From an uncultured Cohaesibacter sp. (GTDB lineage: Bacteria; Pseudomonadota; Alphaproteobacteria; Rhizobiales; Cohaesibacteraceae), in assembly GCF_963682185.1 (NCBI RefSeq), contig NZ_OY821667.1:974109-1038108 (forward strand): a stretch of DNA of 64,000 nucleotides. Direction: 5' to 3'. Below the pieces are notes generated by a model. That model was not told the DNA's origin and ran no database searches. It saw only the letters and a program-made list of their open reading frames with translations. The position numbers and the translations under genes are program-made. Within the stretch, counting starts at the first letter, position 1. Each line of letters begins with the position of its first letter. Positions 8,524-17,211 of the stretch are shown here, piece by piece.

Positions 8524-9456
8524 ATGACCCCTGTTTCCTTCACTCCGGATATCCTCGTGATTGGCGGCGCCCATATCGACAGGATCGCACGTTCCACCGC
8601 TCGCCTTGAGCCGGAACAATCCAACCCCGGCACTCTCACCAGAAATGTCGGTGGTGTGGCAGGAAACATTGCGCGCTGTCTGGCCAAGCTCAGCTGGAAT
8701 GTCGCCCTTTCGACCATTTCCGGGCAGGATGATGATGCCGAATTGCTCAAACAACAATTGCTTGCAGCCAATATCGACATCTCACTCATTCTGACCAGTG
8801 TGACGCACAGAAGCGCGACCTATACGGCAATTGAAGATGCCAATGGGGCTCTCATAGCGGCCATTGCCGACATGGGGATCTATGACACCTATCCGGTAGA
8901 GGAAGTCATTGGCTGCCTCAACATCTTCCCCACGCCCTCCAAAATCGTTGCCGATACCAATCTTTCCTCGTCTGTGCTTCAGGCCCTTGCCGAGAACAAG
9001 GGCAATCACAAACTGGCAGTAAGCGCGGTGTCTGGCCCCAAGGCCAATCGCGCCAAAGACATTCTGTCCGAGATTGACCTGCTCTTCTGCAACGAGGCAG
9101 AGGCAGCCATTCTGGCTGATGAATTTGCAGAGCTTGATGCATTGCCAGAGATCCTCTTGGAAGCTGGCGTCAAATCCGGCATCATCACCAAGGGCAATGC
9201 CGGGCTGAGCGCATGGAACGGGGAGGAAAGTTGGACCCTGCCTGCCCCACCGGTCAAAATCAAATCCTCCAACGGAGCAGGCGACACCCTGACGGCCTGC
9301 GTGTTGCATGCCCTGTTGCTCAAGGTCCCCTTTGAGAAGGCCCTCACCTATGGCATGGCAGGCGCGAGCCTCAGCCTGATGAGTGAACAAGCCGTACCGG
9401 ACATGCTGAACCGCCCCGTTCTGGATTCCTGCATTGCAGACATCCCCCAAAGCTAG
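8524..9456 (+). CDS. psuK: PfkB-family carbohydrate kinase, probable pseudouridine kinase
   Basis: A 310-residue ribokinase-fold protein. The N-terminal PfkB signature is VIGGAHIDRIARS plus NPGTLTRNVGGVAGNIARCLAKL. The C-terminal ATP/anion-hole motif NGAGDTLTA contains the catalytic base Asp254. It should phosphorylate pseudouridine to pseudouridine 5'-phosphate. The specificity call rests on the next gene, psuG, 68 bases downstream on the same strand, which cleaves that product. Both belong to one operon preceded by a terminator. No transporter or regulator of the pathway is next to them. Confidence 0.88.
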   Translation: MTPVSFTPDILVIGGAHIDRIARSTARLEPEQSNPGTLTRNVGGVAGNIARCLAKLSWNVALSTISGQDDDAELLKQQLLAANIDISLILTSVTHRSATYTAIEDANGALIAAIADMGIYDTYPVEEVIGCLNIFPTPSKIVADTNLSSSVLQALAENKGNHKLAVSAVSGPKANRAKDILSEIDLLFCNEAEAAILADEFAELDALPEILLEAGVKSGIITKGNAGLSAWNGEESWTLPAPPVKIKSSNGAGDTLTACVLHALLLKVPFEKALTYGMAGASLSLMSEQAVPDMLNRPVLDSCIADIPQS

Positions 9457-9524
9457 CCTTAAAGCGCGCCCTGCCCTAGTGGCAGAAGCCCTCAAGATAA
9501 GAGCGAACAAGAAAGCCGACCATC

Positions 9525-10442
9525 ATGAGCATTGAAACCTCCTCCTTGCCCATCACCTATAGCGACGAAGTGGCAACAGCCCGCGCCGCAGGCAAGCCCA
9601 TCGTGGCCCTTGAATCCACCATCATCACCCATGGCATGCCCTATCCCGAGAATGTGTCCACCGCACTGGAAGTGGAAGACATCATCCGCAAAGAGGGCGC
9701 ATGTCCGGCAACCATCGCCATTCTGGATGGTGTGATCAATGTGGGTCTTACAACCAAGCAGGTTGAAGAGTTGGCACAGCGCGACGACATCATGAAGCTT
9801 TCCCGCGCTGATCTCGCCTATGCGCTTGTGGCAGGCAAAAGCGGCTCGACCACCGTCGCAGCCACCATGATCTGCGCATCTCTGGCAGGCATCTCCACCT
9901 TTGCCACAGGCGGCATCGGCGGTGTCCATCGGGGCGCGGAAGAAAGTTTTGATATTTCCGCCGATCTGCAGGAACTGGCCAAGACCCCCGTCATGGTGGT
10001 CTCAGCTGGCGTCAAGGCGCTCCTCGACATTCCCAAGACACTCGAAGTGCTTGAAACACTGGGCGTGCCGGTTGTTGGCGTTGGAACCGACGAATTTCCG
10101 GCCTTCTGGTCCCGTGAAAGCGGTTTTGCCTGCCCGCTGCGTCTGGATGACCCAGAGGACATCGCGTCCCTCTACACCATGCGCAAGGCCCTTGGCCTTG
10201 AAGGCGGCATGATTGTTGCCAATCCTGTGCCCGAAGCTGACGAGATCCCACGCAACGAAATGGAAACCTTCATCCTGGAAGCCATCAGCGAAGCAAATCG
10301 GCGCAGCGTTTCAGGCAAGGAAGTCACCCCCTTCGTGCTCTCGCGCATCAAGGATCTGACCGAAGGCGACAGCCTTGTTACCAACATCGCACTGGTCAAG
10401 AACAACGCCCGTCTGGCAGCCCGGATTGCCAAGGCCCTCTAG
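9525..10442 (+). CDS. psuG: Pseudouridine-5'-phosphate glycosidase
   Basis: A 305-residue protein, the normal length for PsuG. The signature VALESTIITHGMPYPEN begins near residue 27, followed by KLSRADLAYAL, GSTTVAATM and TGGIGGVHRGAE. The later GTDEFPAFWSRESGF contributes to the Mn-dependent active site. The enzyme reversibly cleaves the C-C glycosidic bond of pseudouridine 5'-phosphate to uracil and ribose 5-phosphate, completing degradation of pseudouridine from RNA turnover. Follows psuK in the same operon and ends at a strong bidirectional terminator. Confidence 0.95.
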   Translation: MSIETSSLPITYSDEVATARAAGKPIVALESTIITHGMPYPENVSTALEVEDIIRKEGACPATIAILDGVINVGLTTKQVEELAQRDDIMKLSRADLAYALVAGKSGSTTVAATMICASLAGISTFATGGIGGVHRGAEESFDISADLQELAKTPVMVVSAGVKALLDIPKTLEVLETLGVPVVGVGTDEFPAFWSRESGFACPLRLDDPEDIASLYTMRKALGLEGGMIVANPVPEADEIPRNEMETFILEAISEANRRSVSGKEVTPFVLSRIKDLTEGDSLVTNIALVKNNARLAARIAKAL

Positions 10443-10469
10443 GCCACGCAATCAGACCGCAATAAACAA

Positions 10470-10510
10470 AAAAAGCCCGCAGATCATGAGATCGGCGGGC
10501 TTTTCTTTTT
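10470..10510. terminator. Bidirectional terminator between psuG and cckA
   Basis: AAGCCCGC / GCGGGCTT inverted repeat with A-rich and T-rich flanks on opposite sides, placed between two convergent genes. It gives a T-tract on either strand and so can end both transcripts. Confidence 0.88.
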
Positions 10511-10576
10511 GTCTTTTATCGCGTTTGTCACTGAAGCGCAGCATTCCGCCCGCCCTGCGAGAAGCGAAGCGCACGC

Positions 10577-13240
10577 TTACGCGTCGTCGAGCATTTCCTT
10601 GATCTTGGTAGCCAGCTGCTTCAAGGAGAAAGGCTTGGGCAGGAAACCGAATTCTTCGTTATCCGGCAAATTCTTGCGGAAGGCTTCCTCAGCGTAACCG
10701 GACATGAAGATGACCTTCAGCTCAGGTCTGATCTTACGCAACTCGCCCAGCATGGTCGGCCCGTCCATCTCGGGCATGACGACATCGGATACCACCAGAT
10801 CAATCGGTTCATCGATTTCATGGATCAATTCGAGCGCTTCGGCCCCTGACCCGGCTTCATAAACCTGATAGCCACGCGAGGCCAGAGCACGAGCGGCAAA
10901 GGCACGCACAGCCTCTTCGTCTTCCACCAGCAGAATCGTAGCGTTACCAGTCAGATCGGTTACAGCAGGAGGAGCCTCGCTGACGACTTCCTTGCCCGCT
11001 TCGTCGGCAGCCACTTCAAGTGCCTGCTGCTCGGGATCATCGGTTGCCGCCGCATCAATGGTTGTCGCCTTGGCCTCTTCCACATAACGCGGCAGGAAGA
11101 TGCGGAAGGTCGTGCCCTGCCCCATCTCACTCTCAAGGAAAATAAAGCCACCGGTCTGCTTGATAATGCCATAAACGGTCGACAAGCCAAGGCCTGTCCC
11201 CTTGCCCACATCCTTGGTGGAGAAGAAGGGCTCGAAAATCTTGTCGCGAATATCGGCGGGAATGCCCGTGCCACTATCGACCACTTCCAGCAGCACATAA
11301 TCAGCCATTTCCAGCTGTTTGTAGGGCATTTCCTCGGCTTCGTCCTTGCCCATATTGCGCGTCTGAATGGTCAGATGTCCCCCATCCGGCATGGCATCGC
11401 GCGCATTCACCGCCAGGTTGACAATCACCTGCTCAAGCTGGTTGAGGTCTGCCTTGACCGGCCAGAGATCACGCCCATGCACCAGATCCAGATCGACCTT
11501 TTCGCCGAGCAGGCGATCCAGCAGGATTGAGAGATCAGCCAGAACATCCCCCAGCGCAAGCACCTGCGGGCGCAAGGTCTGGCGGCGTGAGAAGGCCAGA
11601 AGCTGCCGCACAAGTGATGCGGCGCGGTTGGCATTCTGCTTGATATTCATGATGTCCTGGAAGGCCGGATCACTCGGACGATGGCTGGTCAGCAACAGAT
11701 CGGAGAAGCCGATAATTGCGGTCAGTACATTGTTGAAGTCATGGGCAACACCACCGGCCAGCTGGCCAACGGCCTGCATTTTCTGGCTCTGGGAGAATTG
11801 CTCCTCAAGAGCACGCTGTTCTGTGGTTTCAAGCGCATAGACAATGATCTGCTCATCATCCCCTTCGCTGTCTTCCACACCGGAAAGGAAGAAACGCACT
11901 GTGCGATTCTTGTCTTCGGCAAGTTGGCATTCCACCGGCAGAATATTGCTCTGGCCTTTAAGAGCCATTTCGATCGATGCGGTCAGATTCTCGCGGTCTT
12001 TCTCAGCAACCAGATTGAGGATAGACGGCGTCTTTTCTTCGCCCTCTCCCTCCTGCACACCTTTTTCAGTGGGCACTTCAGCCTTGAACATGCGTGCAAA
12101 AGGCGCATTGGTGCGCAATACGCGGCCGTCGCCCGTCAACGCGGCAATGGCGATCGGGGTGTTGTTGAAGAAGCGGGCAAAGCGCACCTCGGCAACCCGC
12201 AACTCTTCGGAAATATCCTCGCCCGGGCTTCTGTTCAGCACCAGCGTACGAGAAGCCCCCGGCGTTCCGTCAGAAGCCATCGGCACGCGATGCATCAGAC
12301 GCACCGGCAAGCTCTGGCCGTTGCTCTTGACCAGATCCAGATCGATCATCTCGGTTTTTGGCATTCCCGGCGCGCTGTTGGCCGCTTCCAGAAGGGCTGT
12401 TCCGTCTCCGGGGACCAACTCATTGAGGTTCAATTGCCGAGGCTCGAACTGCGCCAGATCATAGCCCAGCCAATCTGCCAGCGTAGCGTTCATATAGATG
12501 ACGCGTCCATCCGGCTCAGCCGAGAAGAAGCCTGCCGGAGCATGGTCGAGATAATTGATGGCAAGCTGCAGTTCCTGAAAGATATTTTCCTGCCGCTCGC
12601 GATCACGCGTGATGTCGCTGACCTGCCAGACGAAGAGATCCTCAACTTTGCCACTGACCCCGATATCCCGCATTTTGCGCACTCGGATACGAAACCAGCG
12701 CGCCTGCGTTTCTTGTTCATCGTCATCAGCCCCACCGCTGGGCGCCTTGAACAGGCGAAACTCCTCAAGGGCCGGACGACCGGAGCGCACGGCCTCGGAC
12801 AAACGATAGATCGCCTCGGCCGCATCTGGTTCGCCAGCAAAGCTGCGTTCGATGGATCGAATGGCAGAAGCGTCTTCCGCTCCCGTCAGACGAGCATATT
12901 CGGTATTGGCATAAACGAGCCTGTCCTTGCCATCACAAACAAGGATGCCTTCATTCATACTATCCACAAATTGTCGCGTCAGATGCGCTGCTGGCGCCGG
13001 ATTGCCCAGTTGGATCAGCCCAACGGCAAAGCCCAGCAGGGAGAGAATCCCCAGACCAGCCAGAATGCTCAAAAACGCCAATTGGATCTGGCCACCGATC
13101 TCGCCTTTGAAAACGACCAAGGCCACTGCCACACCCACAAGAACAAAGGCAAGCAATAACAGCCATTTGATACTTCCAGATCCTTCACTGTGATCGATCA
13201 TGGCCGGCTCCATGTTTTCCTGACCTGTCAGCTTGCCCAT
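10577..13240 (-). CDS. cckA: Cell-cycle hybrid histidine kinase CckA
   Basis: An 887-residue hybrid kinase. Two membrane helices lie near the N-terminus ([21 protein letters not shown] and [20 protein letters not shown]), then PAS domains ([35 protein letters not shown]). The phospho-accepting histidine is near residue 500 in the CckA-type motif [14 protein letters not shown], followed by an HATPase domain ([32 protein letters not shown]). A receiver domain carries its aspartate near residue 818 ([14 protein letters not shown]). CckA phosphorylates the phosphotransferase ChpT, which activates CtrA. Several CtrA-type boxes lie in the adjoining flagellar region, so this kinase probably governs those genes. 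It sits alone between two convergent/tandem units. Confidence 0.95.
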   Translation of the reverse strand: MGKLTGQENMEPAMIDHSEGSGSIKWLLLLAFVLVGVAVALVVFKGEIGGQIQLAFLSILAGLGILSLLGFAVGLIQLGNPAPAAHLTRQFVDSMNEGILVCDGKDRLVYANTEYARLTGAEDASAIRSIERSFAGEPDAAEAIYRLSEAVRSGRPALEEFRLFKAPSGGADDDEQETQARWFRIRVRKMRDIGVSGKVEDLFVWQVSDITRDRERQENIFQELQLAINYLDHAPAGFFSAEPDGRVIYMNATLADWLGYDLAQFEPRQLNLNELVPGDGTALLEAANSAPGMPKTEMIDLDLVKSNGQSLPVRLMHRVPMASDGTPGASRTLVLNRSPGEDISEELRVAEVRFARFFNNTPIAIAALTGDGRVLRTNAPFARMFKAEVPTEKGVQEGEGEEKTPSILNLVAEKDRENLTASIEMALKGQSNILPVECQLAEDKNRTVRFFLSGVEDSEGDDEQIIVYALETTEQRALEEQFSQSQKMQAVGQLAGGVAHDFNNVLTAIIGFSDLLLTSHRPSDPAFQDIMNIKQNANRAASLVRQLLAFSRRQTLRPQVLALGDVLADLSILLDRLLGEKVDLDLVHGRDLWPVKADLNQLEQVIVNLAVNARDAMPDGGHLTIQTRNMGKDEAEEMPYKQLEMADYVLLEVVDSGTGIPADIRDKIFEPFFSTKDVGKGTGLGLSTVYGIIKQTGGFIFLESEMGQGTTFRIFLPRYVEEAKATTIDAAATDDPEQQALEVAADEAGKEVVSEAPPAVTDLTGNATILLVEDEEAVRAFAARALASRGYQVYEAGSGAEALELIHEIDEPIDLVVSDVVMPEMDGPTMLGELRKIRPELKVIFMSGYAEEAFRKNLPDNEEFGFLPKPFSLKQLATKIKEMLDDA

Positions 13241-13310
13241 CTGGTGTGTCCCTGCCTTGCTTAGCGGCTATGCCTTCTAGAATCGTTGGTCTTCAAGTTG
13301 CCTGAAAACT

Positions 13311-14396
13311 TCAGTTGCGGCTAGACCAACTTGACCGATTTTTCAGTTTCATGATGTAGGTGATCACTTCAGCAACAGCTTTATAGTGTTCTTCAGGAAC
13401 TTCATCATCGATTTCCACGGTGGCATAGAGCGCGCGCGCCAAAGGCGGATTCTGGATAATCGGGATGTCATGCTCGCGAGCAATCTCTCGAATGCGCATC
13501 GCGGTATCATCCACCCCTTTGGCAACACACACTGGCGCTGGCATGGAGCCAGCAACATATTTCAGGGCCACAGAATAGTGGGTCGGGTTGGTGAGGATCA
13601 CGGATGCCTCAGGCACAGCAGCCATCATGCGCTTGCGACTGCGCTCCATGCGCACCTGCCGCAGTTTGGCCTTGACCATCGGGTCACCTTCCTGCTGCTT
13701 GTATTCCTCTTTGACCTCACGCAAGGTCATCTTCTGTTTCTCATGCCAGCGATTGCGCTGATAGAGATAGTCGATACCAGCGACCACCGCCATGAACAGG
13801 ATCACCCCGAAAATCAGCTTGATGGCTAGGCTCTGCACCAGCGGCAACAGCGCGAGCGGCTCTAGCCCGATTACCACATCCAGCTTGTCACGCTCTGGAT
13901 ATAGCAGAAACCAAAACAAAGCGCCGACAACCCCGAGTTTGACCAACCCCTTGGCAAAATTGACGAGACTCTCTTTGGAAAAGAGCCGCTTGAAGCCACT
14001 GGCTGGGCTTACTTTGGAAAGCTTTGGTGTGATCGGTTCGGTGGTAAAGACGAATCTGTGTTGAATGAGATTGCCGATCACGGCCACAGTCACGAGCGCC
14101 AGCATGGGCAGAATGAGAATGCCGAGCATGGAGTAGCTCACCTTGGCCCAGAGCTGAGCCAGCAGCGAGCCATTGATCGACAAATCCCAAGAATGCTCGA
14201 TGAACCCTTTCAGATTGTTGGTAACACCCTTGGCAATATAGCCACCAAGCACAGCAATCACCAATCCGGTCCCCATCATGGAGAACCAGGCGGATACTTC
14301 CTGACTCTTGGCCACATCGCCTTTCTTTATCGCGTCATCAAGACGCTTTTGCGTGGGCTCTTCCGACTTTTCTGAGTCGTCATTTTCATCGGCCAT
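13311..14396 (-). CDS. flhB: Flagellar type III export protein FlhB
   Basis: A 361-residue export-gate component. The N-terminus is SEKSEEPTQKRLDDAIKKGDVAKSQE, typical of FlhB, followed by four membrane segments. The cytoplasmic domain carries the autocleavage motif NPTH near residue 269 (VILTNPTHYSVALKY). Self-cleavage between N and P switches export from hook to filament substrates. Last gene of the flgB-flgC-fliE-fliQ-fliR-flhB run, 53 bases after fliR. No missing motif. Confidence 0.96.
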   Translation of the reverse strand: MADENDDSEKSEEPTQKRLDDAIKKGDVAKSQEVSAWFSMMGTGLVIAVLGGYIAKGVTNNLKGFIEHSWDLSINGSLLAQLWAKVSYSMLGILILPMLALVTVAVIGNLIQHRFVFTTEPITPKLSKVSPASGFKRLFSKESLVNFAKGLVKLGVVGALFWFLLYPERDKLDVVIGLEPLALLPLVQSLAIKLIFGVILFMAVVAGIDYLYQRNRWHEKQKMTLREVKEEYKQQEGDPMVKAKLRQVRMERSRKRMMAAVPEASVILTNPTHYSVALKYVAGSMPAPVCVAKGVDDTAMRIREIAREHDIPIIQNPPLARALYATVEIDDEVPEEHYKAVAEVITYIMKLKNRSSWSSRN

Positions 14397-14449
14397 GACA
14401 GTCTCCTACATCCTGTCTTTCCTAAATGCACTCACCTATGCACGGCTCG

Positions 14450-15211
14450 TCACCGAACGATGAAATTACCAAGCACCTCTTCGATATGCCCCAAATACCA
14501 AGTCATCATGGTGACCAGCAGCACCATCAGCAACAACAGGCCAACAAAGATGTTGGCAGGCATTGCCAGAAAATACACTTGCAACTGTGGCATCAGTCTG
14601 GATAGCACCCCCAGAGCAAACTGAAAGATCAGCCCATAGACGATAAAGGGCGATGACAGCTTGATGCCGATAATAAAGGACTGCGCGAGAATGTCCGTTG
14701 CATATTGGGCAATATCACCAATCGGAATCGGCTGATTGACCGGAAACAACTGATAGCTGTCATACATCGCGGCAATCATCAAGTAATGCAGATTGGTGAT
14801 GAAGATCATAGTGACAGCAAGCATGCTCAGGAAAGTGCCGATCTGCACCGTTTGCTGCCCTGAAGACGGGTCTGACCCCATAGCGAAGCTCAACCCCATC
14901 TGGAACGCAATCGTGGTTGCTGCAATCTGCAACGCAGCCATCACCAGCTTGACCGAGAGCCCGATCAGGGCGGCGACAATCATCTCACGCCCCATGGCAA
15001 CAAGAATGCCGACAAGCGTGCCGGGAACCGCTCCGTAATTGCCGGAAACCATCGGATAGAGTACCAGACAGGTCATCAAGGCGATCACCAGTCTCAACCT
15101 TACAGAAACAGCTTTTTCTGAAAAAGCAGGCAGCAACATGAACAAGGTTCCGATCCGGGCAAAGATCAGAACGAAGATATACGCCGTTTGAGGAAGGATA
15201 TCGATGAGCAT
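14450..15211 (-). CDS. fliR: Flagellar type III export protein FliR
   Basis: A 253-residue integral membrane protein with six or more hydrophobic segments, of usual FliR length. It begins LPQTAYIFVLIFARIGTLFMLLPAFSEKAVSVRLRL, a hallmark of the family, and contains FQMGLSFAMGSDPSSGQQ. FliR joins FliP and FliQ in the export gate inside the MS ring. Lies between fliQ and flhB, the conserved order. Confidence 0.95.
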   Translation of the reverse strand: MLIDILPQTAYIFVLIFARIGTLFMLLPAFSEKAVSVRLRLVIALMTCLVLYPMVSGNYGAVPGTLVGILVAMGREMIVAALIGLSVKLVMAALQIAATTIAFQMGLSFAMGSDPSSGQQTVQIGTFLSMLAVTMIFITNLHYLMIAAMYDSYQLFPVNQPIPIGDIAQYATDILAQSFIIGIKLSSPFIVYGLIFQFALGVLSRLMPQLQVYFLAMPANIFVGLLLLMVLLVTMMTWYLGHIEEVLGNFIVR

Positions 15212-15248
15212 GCTTCATTCGCACCGTCAGACGCTCTGGCAAGAACCG

Positions 15249-15512
15249 TCAGCCTGAAATGGCGCGCTCCATCAACATCCGCATATAGCCGCTCAATGTC
15301 GCCCCGAAAAAGGGCATCGTTATGAGAATGGTGAGAAAAATGGCAATGATCTTTGGCACGAATACCAAGGTCATTTCCTGAATCTGCGTCAACGCCTGGA
15401 AAAGAGCAATGACCACACCGATCACCAACCCCACAACCATGGGAGGCGCAGCAATCTTGATCAGCACCCATACGCCTTCACGCGCAATATCGAGCACTTC
15501 CGGACCGGTCAT
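15249..15512 (-). CDS. fliQ: Flagellar type III export protein FliQ
   Basis: An 87-residue protein with two hydrophobic hairpin helices (VLIKIAAPPMVVGLVIGVVIALFQALTQIQ and IIAIFLTILITMPFFGATL), as expected for the small export-gate subunit FliQ. Length and position in front of fliR are standard. Confidence 0.95.
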   Translation of the reverse strand: MTGPEVLDIAREGVWVLIKIAAPPMVVGLVIGVVIALFQALTQIQEMTLVFVPKIIAIFLTILITMPFFGATLSGYMRMLMERAISG

Positions 15513-15585
15513 ATCATATCTCCTTCAGATGGTGACGCCAGAAACCGACCCGGTAAGAGAAGGCGCGCAAAACGCGCCCTTTCCA

Positions 15586-15906
15586 TTAGATAGGCATCTG
15601 CATGATCGACTCATAGGAGGAAATCACACGATCCCGAATGGATACCATCGTTTCCAACGCCACTTCGGTTTCAGCAACCGCAGTTACGACATCGACAACA
15701 TCAGCCTTGCCCTCAACCATGGATGTTGTTGTTTTCTCAGCAACATCACCCTTGTCTAGCACCCCCTGAACACCGTCTTTGACCATCGCCCCGAAATCGG
15801 GTTTCGCATCGGCGGCCTTTTGCAGTGACTGGTCGGGGTTTGTCTGATTCGTAAGCTGCTGAGCTAGATTATAAGCGTTCGCAGCACTCAAGGAAGTATT
15901 AATCAT
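15586..15906 (-). CDS. fliE: Flagellar hook-basal body protein FliE
   Basis: A 106-residue protein ending in the conserved helix ETEVALETMVSIRDRVISSYESIMQMPI, diagnostic of FliE, the adapter between the MS ring and the rod. The N-terminal half is polar. Preceded by flgC and followed by fliQ, in an operon with flgB. Confidence 0.94.
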   Translation of the reverse strand: MINTSLSAANAYNLAQQLTNQTNPDQSLQKAADAKPDFGAMVKDGVQGVLDKGDVAEKTTTSMVEGKADVVDVVTAVAETEVALETMVSIRDRVISSYESIMQMPI

Positions 15907-15964
15907 TGGTTAACTCATCAGGCCCAGCACGGCCAATTGGGGGTTGGGGTCGATTTGGTATGGA

Positions 15965-16375
15965 TTACGCCTTGAGAATATCAAGCGTCTTGGTGACCAT
16001 CGCACGGGTCGCGGTAATGACATTGAGGTTCGCTTGATAGCTTCTCTGGGCCTGTTGAAGATCCGTCACTTCCATCAGGGAATTCACATTGGGAAGCTTC
16101 ACATAACCTTCGGCATTGGCAGCCGGATTGCCTGGATCATACTGCGTTCGGAAATCCGATTGATCCGGGAGCACGCGACCCAATTCGACAAGATTTGCCT
16201 CGACCTCTTTGTCGAATCGCGAGCGGAAGGACGGTATCTGGCGTCGATAAGGATCGCCGCCAGGCTCCCTTGACGTAGAATCGGAGTTGGCGATGTTTTC
16301 CGAAATCACACGCATGCGGCCACTTTGCGCATGCAGACCGGAAGCTGCAATCATGATTGATTTCAGAAAATCCAT
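15965..16375 (-). CDS. flgC: Flagellar proximal rod protein FlgC
   Basis: A 136-residue rod protein. The N-terminal motif is MIAASGLHAQSGRMRVISENIANSDST, and the C-terminal QQAQRSYQANLNVITATRAMVTKTLDIL is the coiled-coil end that packs into the rod. Normal length. Follows flgB by about 100 bases in the same operon. Confidence 0.95.
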   Translation of the reverse strand: MDFLKSIMIAASGLHAQSGRMRVISENIANSDSTSREPGGDPYRRQIPSFRSRFDKEVEANLVELGRVLPDQSDFRTQYDPGNPAANAEGYVKLPNVNSLMEVTDLQQAQRSYQANLNVITATRAMVTKTLDILKA

Positions 16376-16476
16376 CTCGTCTTCTTCCTTTCGTTAAGCG
16401 CCGAAACCTCTGAATTTATGACGCAATTCAAATTCGCTTTGCCATACGGCTTACTGAAACGCCAAAAATCCAGGCC

Positions 16477-16884
16477 TCAGCTTTTCCTGACCGCTGTACG
16501 AATCATTCCAAGCCCTTTGGAATAAAGAGTAGCGACAGCCTGATAGTCCATCTGGTTGGCTGTCACCTTCATCATTTGCTCTTCCAGATTCACACTGTTG
16601 CCTGATGGCGTCACTTCGAACCCGTCCACTTCCTCGCCAATCAGCTTGTTGTCAGGAAAAATTGCTTTTCCCTGCAAGTGATGACTGTTGGTCTTGCGTG
16701 TCTGCAGCCCGCTTTCGCGCGGAATATTGAGGACACTGTCAAAATTGACCGGAGCAAGGTCCTTGGCGCTATATTGGGGACTATCCGCATTCGCGATATT
16801 TTCTGCCAAAACGCGTTGCCTCGTCTGATGCCAATGCATCTTGGAACGAAGCATGGAAAATAGTTTCAGGTCTCCAATTGCCAA
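16477..16884 (-). CDS. flgB: Flagellar proximal rod protein FlgB
   Basis: FlgB has the rod motif HWHQTRQRVLAENIANADSPQYSAKDL near its N-terminus and MMKVTANQMDYQAVATLYSKGLGMIRTAV at its C-terminus. The frame is open up to a TTG at 16950, but family members begin only a few residues before KLFSMLRSKM. The TTG at 16884, preceded by GAGG seven bases upstream, therefore fits better; an internal ATG in FSMLRSKM is the other candidate. The longer version would run over a palindromic regulatory motif at 16946-16958. First gene of the flgB-flhB operon, with a CtrA box about 90 bases upstream. Confidence 0.9.
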   Translation of the reverse strand: MAIGDLKLFSMLRSKMHWHQTRQRVLAENIANADSPQYSAKDLAPVNFDSVLNIPRESGLQTRKTNSHHLQGKAIFPDNKLIGEEVDGFEVTPSGNSVNLEEQMMKVTANQMDYQAVATLYSKGLGMIRTAVRKS

Positions 16885-16945
16885 AGGTTTGCCTCGTGAA
16901 TTTGAGTGCGTAGCGATGCAAGGCGATGCCTTCACCAGCTCTTGC

Positions 16946-16958
16946 GGCAAATTTTGCC
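16946..16958. promoter_or_regulatory. Palindromic GGCAAA-T-TTTGCC motif in the flgB/fliO intergenic region
   Basis: A perfect 6-base inverted repeat around one T, ten bases from the CtrA box. Related 13-mers lie in three other flagellar intergenic regions (26845, 31736, 44636). I infer a binding site for a flagellar regulator, possibly FlbD acting on the class II operon. Confidence 0.45.
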
Positions 16959-16968
16959 TATCAATTGG

Positions 16969-16984
16969 TTAACAAGTTCTTAAC
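16969..16984. promoter_or_regulatory. CtrA box between flgB and fliO
   Basis: TTAACAAGTTCTTAAC is an exact TTAA-N7-TTAAC match to the CtrA consensus and reads as such on both strands. It is about 90 bases upstream of flgB and 230 upstream of fliO, consistent with a class II (early) flagellar promoter for flgB. The rest of the 260-base gap is AT-rich with no other clear signal. Confidence 0.75.
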
Positions 16985-17211
16985 GAATTGGAAGTCACAA
17001 GAAAAAACGGCTGAAACCGGACTGTTCTGTTAAAAATTACAAGGGGTAAAATTTGCAGCTTGCGAATAAAAACCGCCAAAAATATTTCAAGATTGTTAAA
17101 ATGCTATCATAGATTCAGATTCGCTCGAGGCATGTTTTTCACTGTACGCAGAAATGGAAAGCACGAATTTGAATTCACAACGACTAAAATAAAGACAAGA
17201 TTGGAAACCCT

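Noticed and set aside
11681-13159. 492-codon ORF on the plus strand opposite cckA
   Set aside because: It lies wholly antisense to the well-conserved CckA PAS/kinase region, has no domain sense, and follows from the GC-rich third positions of cckA.
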